Source of the DNA: Ww85 sp963745765
Lineage (GTDB): Bacteria; Desulfobacterota; Desulfobulbia; Desulfobulbales; Desulfocapsaceae
Assembly: GCA_963745765.1 (NCBI GenBank)
Contig: CAVUYQ010000007.1
Span: forward strand, 1-64,000
DNA: 64,000 bases
Direction of reading: 5' to 3'
In this document: positions 1 through 9,009 of the stretch, piece after piece
Numbering within the stretch: the first letter of the stretch is position 1
Layout: each line of letters opens with the position of its first letter
Translations under genes and position numbers: made by a program
Notes under the pieces: generated by a model
Told to the model about the DNA's origin: nothing
Seen by the model: only the letters and a program-made list of their open reading frames with translations
Databases searched by the model: none

Positions 1-668
1 ATGGTGCAGCAGTCTATCCAGAATTGCCGTGGCAATGACCGGATCGCCAAAGAGTTCCTGCCAGTCCCCGAAGCTCTTATTTGAGGTGATAATAGTGGAG
101 CTGCGCTCATAACGATGGGAGACGAACTGGAAGAAAGGTATGCCTCCTCCTTGGTAACTGGTAAGTAACCAACCTCGTCAACTACTACAAGGCTTGAACT
201 GAGATAGGCCTTCTGTCTGGTGGCACCCTCCTTGAGTTTTCTGATCAGTGTGGCCATGGTGGTGAAGTAGACCTTGAAACCATGATGACAGGCTTTAATG
301 GCAAGGGATATGGCAAGATGAGTCTTGCCGACACCGGGTGGGCCCAGGAAGATGACGTTTTCCTTGTTGGAAATGAAAGAGAGATCGAAGAGTTCCATAA
401 CCTCTTTCCTGTCCAGCTGAGGATGGAAGGAAAAGTCGTATTCTTCGATGGTTTTGGCCGTAGGTAGGCCGGCCGTTTTCATTGCCGTCTGGATACGACG
501 CCCTTCCTTTGCAGCCACTTCCTCCTCAAGAAGATGATCGAGGAAAGAGAAGTAGGAACTTTGATTTTCCTTTGCCTGTTCAACAACGGTGTCAAGCACT
601 TCGGCAGCCCTGCTGAGTTTTAACCGTGAGAGGTTGTCCTGGAGACGTTCGGAGGTTAACTGTTCCAT
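1..668 (-). pseudogene. istB: IstB-like IS21 helper ATPase, frameshifted, truncated by window edge
   Basis: Starts with ATG at 668, two bases after the istA stop (TGA-AT-ATG), so it is translationally linked to istA. The reading frame begins MEQLTSERLQDNL and carries a Walker A motif (GPPGVGKTHLA, about 110 residues in) and a Walker B-like VVVDEVGYLPVTKEEA. Just after this the frame breaks near 131-137 (aagaaagg). The expected continuation (FFQFVSHRYERSS, SNKSFGDWQELFG, TAILDRLLHH) is readable in another frame down to base 1. One missing base in a short A/T run explains it. In IS21 elements IstB helps IstA with target capture. A single-base slip of this kind could be real inactivation or a sequencing error. 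Confidence 0.8.
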
Positions 669-670
669 AT

Positions 671-1933
671 TCAACCTCCCTGAGCATAGCGCTCATAAAC
701 CGACAGCGGACGGTAATCAACCTGGGGGAAAAGGCTGCCATTGGTCAGTCCCCTCGTGGCCTTGCCTTTTCTCTTGCCGTATTTGCGGCTGATCTGCTGC
801 TGATCCCGCTTGAGCTGTTCGTAGAACATCTTGTTGCCGATCAGCTCGTTTTTCCCCCGGGCCTCATGGTAACTTGCAAGCAGGACATCGTCATCGTAGA
901 TACTGATCCTGTTGTGTTTGATCTTCAACATCACTTTTTTGCCGACCATTTGGTGCGGGACCAGGTAGCGATTGCCGTCATAAGAGATCTGGCAGTCTTT
1001 ATAGACCTTGCGAAATACCTTGACCGAGGTGTCGTAGGCAGCGAGCGGCAACGGGGTAAGCAGCGCTATTTCCTGCTGCCACCGCTCAGGTATCGGCCGC
1101 CGGTGTGTGCCATGCCGCCGCCTGTTTGCCGTTTCGTCAAGCCAGTTTGCTGCATCCCTGTTGAGTTTTTCCAGGGTCGTATAGGAATATCCCCTCCAGA
1201 AACGTTGACGGACATAATCCATCGGTCGTTCTGCTTTCCCTTTAACCCACGGACTATACGGGGGACAGGCCTTGGGAGTGAAGCCGTAGTGATGGGCAAA
1301 ATGCAGGAACTCGGTGTTAAAGACAGCTTTGCCTTTATCACGACCGACAACAACTTGCTTCATGTTGTCGTAAAGTATCTCTGCCGGCACACCCTGCAGG
1401 TAACGGAAGGCTTGGATGTGACAGTCTAGAAATGATTCCAGGGTGCATTGTTCGACAAACTCGATATACATGGCCCGACTATACCCAAGCACCATCAGGA
1501 ACATATGTCTGGTAGAACAGGAACCGTCAGGATTCTCGATTTGAAAGTCACCCCAGTCAACTTGAGCTTGCAGGCCTGGTTCTGTTTCAAAACGGGCATA
1601 GGCAAGGCGGCTGCGCTGTTGTTTTATCGATCGCACGTAGTCTCGAACTGTTTCGTAGGAACCGGGATAGCCCCTATGTTTCAGCTTCTCCAAAATCCAG
1701 GTTGCCTGATAGCTGTCTTCTTGCAAATAATCATTTATGGTTTGCCGGTACGGATCAAGGATTGATTCCTGCTGCTTTACTTTTCGATATTGAGGAAAAG
1801 ATCTTCCTGCAATATGCTTTTTTACGGTATTTCTATGAATACCGAGCTTTCTGGCAATGGAGCGAATGCTGAGTCCCTGCCGATGCATGGCTATGATGTC
1901 CATAAATACCTCCGTTGAAATCATGGGCGTCAC
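671..1933 (-). CDS. istA: IS21-family transposase IstA
   Basis: The 420-residue protein has an N-terminal helix-turn-helix (QGLSIRSIARKLGIHRNTVKKHI, about residues 15-37) and an rve/DDE integrase core. Candidate catalytic residues are Asp in QVDWGDF, Asp in ILYDNMKQVV and Glu in VKGKAERPM. The C-terminal beta-rich region (YKDCQISYDGNRYLVPHQMVGK) matches the Mu-transposase-like C domain of IstA. The start is supported by a good ribosome site (aggaggtgacgcccATG). The length is normal for the family and the frame is intact, so this gene could still be active even though its istB partner is broken here. Confidence 0.93.
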   Translation of the reverse strand: MTPMISTEVFMDIIAMHRQGLSIRSIARKLGIHRNTVKKHIAGRSFPQYRKVKQQESILDPYRQTINDYLQEDSYQATWILEKLKHRGYPGSYETVRDYVRSIKQQRSRLAYARFETEPGLQAQVDWGDFQIENPDGSCSTRHMFLMVLGYSRAMYIEFVEQCTLESFLDCHIQAFRYLQGVPAEILYDNMKQVVVGRDKGKAVFNTEFLHFAHHYGFTPKACPPYSPWVKGKAERPMDYVRQRFWRGYSYTTLEKLNRDAANWLDETANRRRHGTHRRPIPERWQQEIALLTPLPLAAYDTSVKVFRKVYKDCQISYDGNRYLVPHQMVGKKVMLKIKHNRISIYDDDVLLASYHEARGKNELIGNKMFYEQLKRDQQQISRKYGKRKGKATRGLTNGSLFPQVDYRPLSVYERYAQGG

Positions 1934-2083
1934 CTCCTCTTACAAGAAGGTAAACACCAGTGGAGGTGGTACACTTTTCATTGCCGTTTTTGGTACACTT
2001 TTAGGTTACCACTGACAGTAACCAAAGCTCTGTATGAGCAAGATAAATACTCATATAGGTAAAATTAAAACCCCAAAAACAAG

Positions 2084-2120
2084 CTAACCGACAGGGAAGC
2101 TCATAATCCCTGCCGGTTAA
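2084..2120 (-). terminator. Hairpin, probable terminator of the decayed gene at 2254-3050
   Basis: Arms taaccg-acaggga (2085-2097) and tccctg-ccggtta (2107-2119) form a 13-bp stem with an 8-9 base loop. Read on the minus strand it is followed by GCTTGTTTTTGGGG, a modest T-run. It lies about 135 bases after the stop of the decayed secreted-protein gene. Confidence 0.55.
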
Positions 2121-2253
2121 CAATTGATTGAGATTGTCAAGTCTGCGATTATCCCAGTCTGGAAACTCCTCAGCCACGTCATATGTTTACGTTACCAATG
2201 AAGAGACAGAACTCCAGGCAGCATAATGGTCTTGTAGACTTGCTCCCGTTTGA

Positions 2254-3050
2254 CTACGGTTTGTAGTTGCTCATGCCTGGGCCGCTCTTGTCATAAACGT
2301 TAAAAAATTCATCAACCATGATTGTGGCCACACCAGTTTCAGGCGTCTCTACGTAATCTTTATCCAGTACCTTAATCCTAAATTTCCAGCCTGCTGGAAG
2401 TTTTTTAAAGTTACTTTCTCCTGCGGCAAGAAATTCCTCTATAGGTATGTTGTGGTTTAATACCCAACTCAAAACCTTTCATAATCCAGGTGTTGCCTTC
2501 CGGATCGTCAAGCAACAACACCTTTGTGCCCTTATTCAACCCAAGGAGCTCTTCCGTGCGATATGTTGTGGCGTGTAAGGCGATATATTGTTTACGTTGG
2601 TTTCCTCGCCCATATCCAAGTTGGGCACACCATGTAGCTTCAATTCCATTAAACTTCCTAGTTACTCCCTCTTCGATATCAGTCCAATCGGGAAACCAGT
2701 ATTTTGGGCCGTTTAGCGATGCACCGACGACACCGTATTCGGCCTTCATCTTATCAAAATCCAGTCCTTCAACCAACTTCTGCGGGGCGGTGTCTTTAGA
2801 TTCAGGAATGCCCTGTGGTATAAACATAGTGTTGTAACAAGCGGAACAAGCTCCCCAGTCTTAGTATCTGGGCCGCAATATATATCTCCAAAAACCGTGT
2901 CATATGCATGTTATCGACACGCGCCGACTTGGCGTTCGCGCCGTCGGCAAGCACATTGGGTTTCGCAGCGGAAGTATCCTGCGCGTAGGCCCAAGCTACA
3001 GATGCCGCCATAAGGACAGTCATCAGCAAAACTAACTTCATTGTCTTCAT
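2254..3050 (-). pseudogene. Exported protein of unknown function, broken by about three frameshifts
   Basis: The best start is ATG at 3050 behind a good ribosome site (taaaaggagagaaataATG). The N-terminus (MKTMKLVLLMTVLMAASVAWAYAQ) is a clear Sec signal peptide. The rest is spread over three frames. The first break pair lies around 2835-2880, where GAT ACT AAG ACT GGG GAG is in another frame; MFIPQGIPESKDTAPQ resumes at 2827. A further break near 2470 precedes NHNIPIEEFLAAG and the end SGPGMSNYKP. The reconstituted product would be about 260 residues, with the core WFPDWTDIEEGVTRKFNG. I do not recognise the family. The frames join smoothly and protein-like composition is kept, so the decay is recent or the indels are sequence errors. 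Confidence 0.7.
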
Positions 3051-3110
3051 TATTTCTCTCCTTTTATTTACCGCCTTGACGGTTGTCCATGTTATGATTT
3101 CCGTACTCAT

Positions 3111-3840
3111 GAACTTTGCCTTTCACTTTGCCGGCTGTGTCCTAAGAAAGTTCCACGACCCGTCTATGAATTCCTGCTTCGGCTGGAATTTTTTGGGCGT
3201 CAAACCTTTGGTCGATGAAATGTTACGCTTGGCATGGTTTTCAGGTAAATTGTCCATGGCTACTAGAAGTATAAGACCTTCTGCAAATCAAATCAAACTG
3301 ATTAAAAGGAATTTATACTACTATAGCACAAGTTATTTGGCAAATTCGAGAGATACAAACAGAAGCGACCACTGGCAATCATAGTTCTTGCAAAGAAATT
3401 GCCATTTCTATAGCCTTATTGGTAACGTAGCTCACCAACAGATCATCGGATTTAACATTACCACATCGAAGCTAACCAATACGGCCTTACACTTCAACTA
3501 AAGCTGTTTCCTGATAGCCGTGATTTCTGCAACTGAGCTTTGAGGTTAACATTGCCAAATCGAAGGTAGCGAATCAGGTCACTCCCTCCAACTTGAGGTG
3601 CTTCCTGATTCATATTCAGGTAGTTCAGGATTCAATTCTGGGGGAAAGACTGAGGCCGCCCCCCATGACGGCCCTCGATGTAAAAATGTATTCCGTAGCA
3701 GGTGGGAAGTATACCAGGACGATCTTACATTTTTCTGACAGAGCTCAAAAAAAGTCAATTTCCCTCAATAAAACAGAAGGCAATTATATCAGCTCCAAAG
3801 GAGCAAATACTCAACCGGTCAATTATGGTCAATTTGCAAA
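3111..3840. other. Gene-poor stretch with a diverged direct repeat
   Basis: No convincing gene on either strand. It contains an imperfect direct repeat of about 65 bp with a period of about 94 bp: one copy from about 3452 (ttaacattaccacatcgaagc) and one from about 3546 (ttaacattgccaaatcgaagg), both ending near a shared tttcctgat/cttcctgat. The rest looks like decayed sequence. Confidence 0.5.
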
Positions 3841-3841
3841 C

Positions 3842-3875
3842 AAAAAAGCGGCTACAGAATCGACCGTAACCGCTT
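3842..3875 (-). terminator. Strong rho-independent terminator after the tRNA fragment
   Basis: On the minus strand AAGCGGTTACGG and CTGTAGCCGCTT pair over 12 bp with two G-T wobbles around a TCGATT loop, followed by TTTTTTG. It lies 9 bases beyond the CCA end of the tRNA 3' fragment, as expected for a terminator that once served an intact tRNA. Confidence 0.85.
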
Positions 3876-3883
3876 GATTTAAC

Positions 3884-3936
3884 TGGTACACCAAGAGGGA
3901 TTCGAACCCCCGGCCTACGGATTCTTAGTCCATTGA
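3884..3936 (-). pseudogene. 3' fragment of a tRNA gene (attachment-site-like remnant)
   Basis: Minus strand shows a complete tRNA 3' half. It has a T arm (GGGGG-TTCGAAT-CCCTC), a 5-base variable loop (AGGCC), an acceptor strand (TTGGTGT), a discriminator A and an encoded CCA at 3884-3886. The anticodon arm would read GGA-CTAAGAA-TCC, but no D arm or matching 5' acceptor strand (about ACACCAA) is found upstream. A class I tRNA with anticodon AAG is not expected in bacteria, so the fragment probably starts inside the anticodon loop. Such 3' halves are typical attachment-site duplicates left by integrated elements. The parent tRNA identity is uncertain. Confidence 0.7.
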
Positions 3937-4096
3937 TTTTGGAGAAGCCGAAAAACCGGAAATACTGGATCAGGCTCAATAGCACCATCCAACATTCGGG
4001 CAACCGATTGATACCTGTAAGATAGCCAGTGTTAATATTTCGCGCAAATTCACCCAAAGTGTTGGGTATAGTGTTGGGTAACATAATTTAAAACCA

Positions 4097-4130
4097 TAAA
4101 AAAAGGGGCTAGAAATTAATCTAACTCCTT
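4097..4130 (-). terminator. Terminator downstream of tRNA-Arg
   Basis: Minus strand AAGG-a-GTTAGA and TCTAGC-c-CCTT form an interrupted stem around TTAATT, followed by TTTTTTT. It begins about 10 bases after the tRNA-Arg CCA end. Confidence 0.7.
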
Positions 4131-4140
4131 GATATCTTTA

Positions 4141-4217
4141 TGGTAGGCGAGGCGGGATTCGAACCCGCGACCTTCGGCTTCGGAGGCCGACACTCTATCC
4201 AGCTGAGCTACCCGCCC
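4141..4217 (-). tRNA. tRNA-Arg (anticodon CCG)
   Basis: A complete 77-base cloverleaf on the minus strand. The acceptor GGGCGGG pairs with CTCGCCT, and the D arm includes AGCTCAGCTGGATAGAG. The anticodon arm is TCGGC-CTCCGAA-GCCGA with anticodon CCG, the T arm is GCGGG-TTCGAAT-CCCGC, and the discriminator A is followed by an encoded CCA at 4141-4143. It decodes CGG. A terminator follows directly. Confidence 0.95.
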
Positions 4218-5460
4218 GTACAGGTTTTGCGCATTTTGCAAAAATACTGTGTAGCACTACGTGCAGCAAATACTTCTTGATGATGGTTTTTCTTACTACA
4301 TCACTTCAAACCTTTCATCATCTTTTTCCAATATACATCAACCTAGAAAATAAAACCCTTAGGATCTATATTTGCTTTCTTCCGGAGGGGGATGGGTCTC
4401 TTTTTTCAAACAGGCGGGATTGGGTCGGTCGTGAGCGAACTAACTTATTCAAGTTGTAGCGTAGTAATTTGTTTGACGATAAGTGGCACTGGAGGTTTCG
4501 CATAGGAATTCAAAACTGAGGATAACGAAAATTTGTTGTAATTCCCTTTATTAATTGCGATATGATCTGGCAACCTATAGATATCGATGATCTGGAAAAA
4601 TATTGCACAGGAGCCCCGTATTTATTAAAAATATATAAGTATACAGGCTATCTTGAAAAATTGTCTTTTCGCTCCAACTCTGCTTTGCGCGCAAAAATTT
4701 TATCCTCGGAATATTAGCTATATGCCTGTGGTAAAATTTTTACAGGCGCCTTGATTTTGAACCAAAAACCTAATTTTGCAAGGTACCCTGCAGCAAAAAT
4801 AATAATATATTGAACGACAGCTTCAAAACGGGTAGATTACTATTCCTCTACAGGAGTCGATCATCGTGTTAGTTTCCTGCAATCAGGAAGCAAATCACAC
4901 GACCCTGGCGCATAATATTCTTAGGATTTGCACGGCATTCTTTATTGGACCGACTTTTTCACCACCGCTCAATCGGTTGAGCCAGTAGTGCAACGAATAC
5001 GCTGATAACGCTCTCAAATAGTACCATGAAACACAAAGGACAGGCATTCCTGATCTGATACCTTTGGTACGGCAAGGCAATAAAGTTACTCATTATGGAT
5101 GATGCCTTCCAGCATGCACGCCAAACTCGTTTATGACTGGAAAGGTATGATAATTATAGTCAGTAATGAACCTATGCTCCTAAATGCACACACCCTAAAT
5201 TCCGATTATAGATCCGTAACTGCTGCGGATCAAGAACATCCAACGTAGCTTCTGGGGAAAGTTCAAGGAAATTTTATTGCTCGCAATACGGGACGCACTG
5301 CCGCCGCATCCCCCATCGACTGCCGTAAACCTCGTGGATATGAAGGGGACTGTCGATATGCGGCTAAGCTGCTAAATAAGATAAGTGCTCAGTGAACATG
5401 TTTGGACTTTCGGAAACCGACTGAAACCCAAAACAACATTTTAATAGCGAAGGAGGAATA
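4218..5460. other. Long gene-poor interval between tRNA-Arg and the exported-protein island
   Basis: No ORF with protein-like composition or a ribosome site was found in about 1.2 kb. It holds one full copy of a dispersed palindromic element (4647-4788, listed separately). The last 20 bases carry the ribosome site of the next gene. The edge of this gap, next to two tRNA-related sequences, may mark the boundary of an inserted island. Confidence 0.6.
4647..4788. repeat. Dispersed intergenic element, family A, full-length copy 1
   Basis: About 142 bp from ggctatcttgaaaaatt to ttttgcaaggtaccc. The ends are inverted (ACCTTG/CAAGGT type). The body contains the family landmarks cttttcgc, aaaattttatcctcg, gaatattagctatatg and gccttgat. 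It aligns along its whole length with the copy at 29072-29213 and in its first half with that at 11299-11372. There is no coding capacity. It behaves like a small non-autonomous (MITE-like) element. Confidence 0.75.
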
Positions 5461-5463
5461 ACT

Positions 5464-8430
5464 ATGAGGGTAAAATCGGCTTGGCTTTTTTTTCTGACTG
5501 TAATGTTTGTAGCCTCTTCTGCTGATGCCGGATCCCCTGGGAGATGCGATCAATATGCAAAGGAAGCCCTCGCACAACTCCGTTATGCTCAGGAAATGAA
5601 ACTGCCAATCTCAGGGCCGGAGTGGAGCGATAACTACCAGCTTCACTACACTTGGTGTTTGGGACAGGCGGAAAATAACCTGGTCCAGGGTAGTTCATTA
5701 CGACAGACAGTGATAGACAGGGCTAAAAAAACCGCCAGTCCTGCAGCGTCAGACGTCATAAGTTCGATCCCTATTGCGACGGTCCCGATCCAGATACAAA
5801 AGCCTGTCGGAGCGGGTGCCGGCAGCCAAAAGAATCTGGCCTGCAGTCGCTACGCGGAGGAATCAGTCCGACAGAACCAGATGAATGCACAGCTCGGGGC
5901 AGGTTTAAACGGACCAGCCTGGAGCAATGATTTTCAGGCTCACTACAATTGGTGCATCCAGGGCAATAATCTTGCGACCACGCCCTTGCACCTGGCAAAC
6001 CGTGAAAAAGCTCTTCAGGAATTTGCGGTGAAATCCGGTAAGGAGGCCGCCAAACGATATGCCACCGAATCGGTTCGACAGAACCAGGAATCAATTTCCA
6101 TGGGAACTGGTTTTACCCCTCCGGTGTGGAGCAATGATTTCAATGCGCACTATAACTGGAGCAGCCAGGGAAATAATATTAATACCACACCGGGCTATTT
6201 GTCCAGCCGGGAAAAGGTGCTCCAGGAATTTGCCATACAGCACAATAAAGGCCCCATCCAGAAGATGCAGGAAGTCAAAATAGCCACAATCGGAAAAATT
6301 CCGAGCATACCCAATCTGGGCGCTATTGCTGCCGCGGTTAAACAAAAGAATAAGAGTGTAACCCTGGCAAAACAGGATACGTTGAGACAAGCGATTGGCG
6401 TTAAAAATGGCGGCAAACTGGAGGTCAGCACTTCCACTTCCTTTTCAATTGCTCCGGGTACCCTGGAAAGCGCCTATCTGATCGATATTCCCGAACCCGG
6501 CCTGTATAAAATACATCTCAACCTGAACAAAACAAGTCCGGGCTATTCTGTCAGCCCCCGCATCGACAAAAGTGAGGGATATTCCTATCAACTTCAGGCA
6601 GGAAGCAAAATTATCCCGTCAAAAACAATGCCAAACAAAACGCTTGATCCGGCCACATTTGAAAAGAAATCATCCGGCACCTTTCAACCCTGGATTGTCA
6701 GCGATTCATCCATTTCAACCTTTTCAGCGGCACCAGCCGATTTTTATTTCTGGGTAGACAAAGAGAGCCTGCCGCCCGACGGCAAACTGCAGTTTCGTCT
6801 TGAAGTGACGGCCATTGCAAAAAACAGCGTCAGCGGCTCCAAGGGAGAAATCGGGGACACCGGGTTTACCGCCGCCACCCCGACGGCTCTCAAGAATCAT
6901 CCCCCGGTAACGGGTAGTTTTAATGTCGAGTATGCGGTACCGTATAAAGCAACCTTGGCGGATCAATTTGATATAAACGGATCGTCTGTTCCGTATTCGA
7001 TCCTGAGCCTGCCATCAGTGATGCAGAGTGGCATGGCCTTCAGTGTCATCGAATCACCGGTATTGAGCCTGGCCAATGATCAAGGATCCTATGAACCGCC
7101 CCTGCTGACCTATTTTGTCGCCAATGCCGAAAGATTGTCATCACAGGAGGCTCCTGTCACCAATAGCGGCGCTGCGCCCAAGGATTTTTATCAAAAAGCT
7201 GTCAACCCGAATGCATGGATTTATAAAGAGGTCCTGTCCAAGGAATACGGGCAAACCGAAGATTGTTTCAGCATAGCTCTTAACGGGGCTTCGGTATGCT
7301 CGAGGGCAAAGGATGTCCGGTATTACAGCTGGGATATGCCTGCCCAGGGGTATAACGGCTCAAGACTCCTTGACGTGTCCAAACCGCCTCTTGGCAGCTA
7401 CGCTGCCGTGGTATCCAACAACCCGGTTTCTGCTCAAATAACGTCTCTGGAATTATTGACCACTCGTGGAATATTGAAGGACGCAAGGCTTATTGCCGGC
7501 GACGACCTACGCAACGAGGTGGTCGTCGCCACACGCAATGCCGCCCCGATGAAATGGACCTATGTGGCAGAACTTATAAAAATAGCTGTCTCCGACCAGG
7601 CAGAAACCAATAAAGATGCCGATGATGTGGATTTTGGCGAATTTTCCTTGCTGACGACGTCCATCCTGTCAGAACCGTTGGGGGAAAATCATATTGAGCT
7701 TGCGCCGGATCAGATCCACAGCCGTTCAATGCCTTTCCCGATTGTCGACAACGAGGACCGGCCGCACAATTTTGGCATGCGGCCCCTGGGAAACAAGGGC
7801 GGAGACCCGGTCAACAATGCCGGTGCAACAACCTACCCCAAGCTGCCGGTATTTGTCATGGATTATGATACGCTGAACCAATACGACAGACTGGTTTTAA
7901 ACCTTGTGATGACCGAGCATGATAAACTCACCTTCTGGCAGGAAAACGGGGCGGTTATCAAAGCCTTCTCTAATTTCCTGGCCACACTGGGCGCGACGGC
8001 TGTCAGTGGAGTTGATGCCAAGGGGCTGGCAACAAGCATCTACGACTTTGCCAAAACCGACTTAAACCCGAATCCCAAGGTACATGACTTTATGGGCAAC
8101 GCTGCCATCGTCTTGTATAAAGGCGCAGATTCCGATAAAGACGCAGCTTCCGATTTCGGGCTCAAGGGCGACAGTGCCGCTTCTTTTTCCGTGGTCGGCC
8201 CTGCAGACAGTGCCTGTTTTGACATGACCAGCGATAACAATAATGGCCATGAGGCGGAGGTGTCAACTTCCAAAAACTGTAGCAACCAGAGAAATATCTC
8301 TGCCGTGATCGGGCTTCGCCGGGTACCGCAACTTAACAGCTGGGCAGATATCCAGATAATCAGCTATACCCCGGTTGACGATGCGGTGTATCCATTTCTG
8401 CCAGGGGCACCCAATTATACCCGGATCTAA
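5464..8430 (+). CDS. Large exported protein with three Cys/Trp repeats, function unknown
   Basis: The 988-residue protein starts with ATG behind a strong ribosome site (gaaggaggaataactATG). It has a Sec signal peptide (MRVKSAWLFFLTVMFVASSADA). Three repeats of about 60 residues follow at about 28-87, 127-185 and 195-255, with the pattern C-x2-YA-x3-[AV]-x-Q ... P-x-WS-x-[DN]-x-[QN]-x-HY-x-W[CS]. The first two keep both cysteines, which could form a disulfide in the periplasm or outside. The third has lost both. The remaining 700 residues are beta-rich, with no enzyme motif that I recognise. The gene at 9010-9993 carries a fourth copy of the repeat. The frame ends at TAA (8428-8430), but the next ORF overlaps and might be its natural C-terminus. 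The protein is probably secreted or cell-surface; I infer no specific function. Confidence 0.85.
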   Translation: MRVKSAWLFFLTVMFVASSADAGSPGRCDQYAKEALAQLRYAQEMKLPISGPEWSDNYQLHYTWCLGQAENNLVQGSSLRQTVIDRAKKTASPAASDVISSIPIATVPIQIQKPVGAGAGSQKNLACSRYAEESVRQNQMNAQLGAGLNGPAWSNDFQAHYNWCIQGNNLATTPLHLANREKALQEFAVKSGKEAAKRYATESVRQNQESISMGTGFTPPVWSNDFNAHYNWSSQGNNINTTPGYLSSREKVLQEFAIQHNKGPIQKMQEVKIATIGKIPSIPNLGAIAAAVKQKNKSVTLAKQDTLRQAIGVKNGGKLEVSTSTSFSIAPGTLESAYLIDIPEPGLYKIHLNLNKTSPGYSVSPRIDKSEGYSYQLQAGSKIIPSKTMPNKTLDPATFEKKSSGTFQPWIVSDSSISTFSAAPADFYFWVDKESLPPDGKLQFRLEVTAIAKNSVSGSKGEIGDTGFTAATPTALKNHPPVTGSFNVEYAVPYKATLADQFDINGSSVPYSILSLPSVMQSGMAFSVIESPVLSLANDQGSYEPPLLTYFVANAERLSSQEAPVTNSGAAPKDFYQKAVNPNAWIYKEVLSKEYGQTEDCFSIALNGASVCSRAKDVRYYSWDMPAQGYNGSRLLDVSKPPLGSYAAVVSNNPVSAQITSLELLTTRGILKDARLIAGDDLRNEVVVATRNAAPMKWTYVAELIKIAVSDQAETNKDADDVDFGEFSLLTTSILSEPLGENHIELAPDQIHSRSMPFPIVDNEDRPHNFGMRPLGNKGGDPVNNAGATTYPKLPVFVMDYDTLNQYDRLVLNLVMTEHDKLTFWQENGAVIKAFSNFLATLGATAVSGVDAKGLATSIYDFAKTDLNPNPKVHDFMGNAAIVLYKGADSDKDAASDFGLKGDSAASFSVVGPADSACFDMTSDNNNGHEAEVSTSKNCSNQRNISAVIGLRRVPQLNSWADIQIISYTPVDDAVYPFLPGAPNYTRI

Positions 8431-8442
8431 ACCAGCTCAATC

Positions 8443-8935
8443 AATGAAACGGACGCAGCACCTGACCGAAGGTCTGTTATCCAGCGCCCATAGCAGTTAT
8501 ACACTAACCGAGTTTAATGATATCAAAGCCGGCCAGGTAGTTAAAGTCAGAAACCCGCAGCAGCCTTCCCCCTCCGCATCATCTCTGAATAAGGGGGTGA
8601 TCCTGGGCAGTGAATGGGAACGGGGCCAGCAGACGATGAACAGCCAGAGCTGGAATGGAAAAGGCTTTACCTACTACCAGGCGCTGCTGGAAGATGTCGC
8701 CTCCTACGGCAGACGGCCGGCGGCAAATATTTCCTTTACCCTGTATCATGAAGACGTCATCAAGTATGAAGGAGAGGGATACCGCAAACTTAACATGACC
8801 GGAACAGAAGGCCCTCTCACTATCAAATCCACAAAGATTCCCGGTACGCATTTTTACAAGGTTGATATTGTCTTGAGGGACCCCGGAGACTGGGTTCAGG
8901 AGGTCAATCTGGTAGCATACCTGTATGTAAACTGA
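8443..8935 (+). CDS. Unknown protein, possibly the frameshifted C-terminus of the preceding gene
   Basis: Codes for about 163 residues from an ATG at 8443 (MKRTQHLTEGLLSSAHSSY) to TGA at 8933-8935. The same frame is open back to 8375, inside the preceding gene. There is no signal peptide and no good ribosome site, which would be odd for a separate gene in this exported cluster. One base slip near 8420-8430 would join it to the 988-residue protein, giving about 1150 residues. Its content (TEFNDIKAGQVVKVRN, YYQALLEDVASYG, DPGDWVQEVNLVAYLYVN) looks like an all-beta domain. I do not recognise the family. Confidence 0.6.
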
Positions 8936-9009
8936 TGAGATTTGCTCCCACAGAGGGATTTGACATGCGATTTGGTTTATATTTTTCAGTGAAGGACCAG
9001 GAGGAGTCA

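Larger units (their letters stand above)
1..2017 (-). mobile_element. IS21-family insertion sequence, right part of window missing
   Basis: The region carries istA then istB on the minus strand, the standard IS21 order. The upstream end shows two direct copies of a 12-bp motif (tggtacactttt, 1967-1978 and 1991-2002) spaced 24 bp, as expected for the multiple transposase-binding repeats of IS21 ends. The terminal plus-strand sequence finishes with ...ccactgaca near 2017, giving a TGTCAGT-type tip on the minus strand. The other end lies outside the window, so the target duplication cannot be checked. The exact end base is inferred. Confidence 0.8.

Noticed and set aside
626..1429. Plus-strand ORF of 267 codons inside the IS element
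   Set aside because: It is the antisense shadow of istA, whose motifs and ribosome site are clear; no protein family signature in this frame.
3755..4084. Minus-strand frame of 109 codons over the tRNA fragment, considered as an integrase tail
   Set aside because: The frame runs through the tRNA 3' half and the terminator; no Arg/His/Tyr integrase motif is visible and there is no ribosome site.
4277..5080. Short ORFs of about 60 codons in the long gap after tRNA-Arg
   Set aside because: No ribosome sites, composition unlike protein, and no continuation in other frames.
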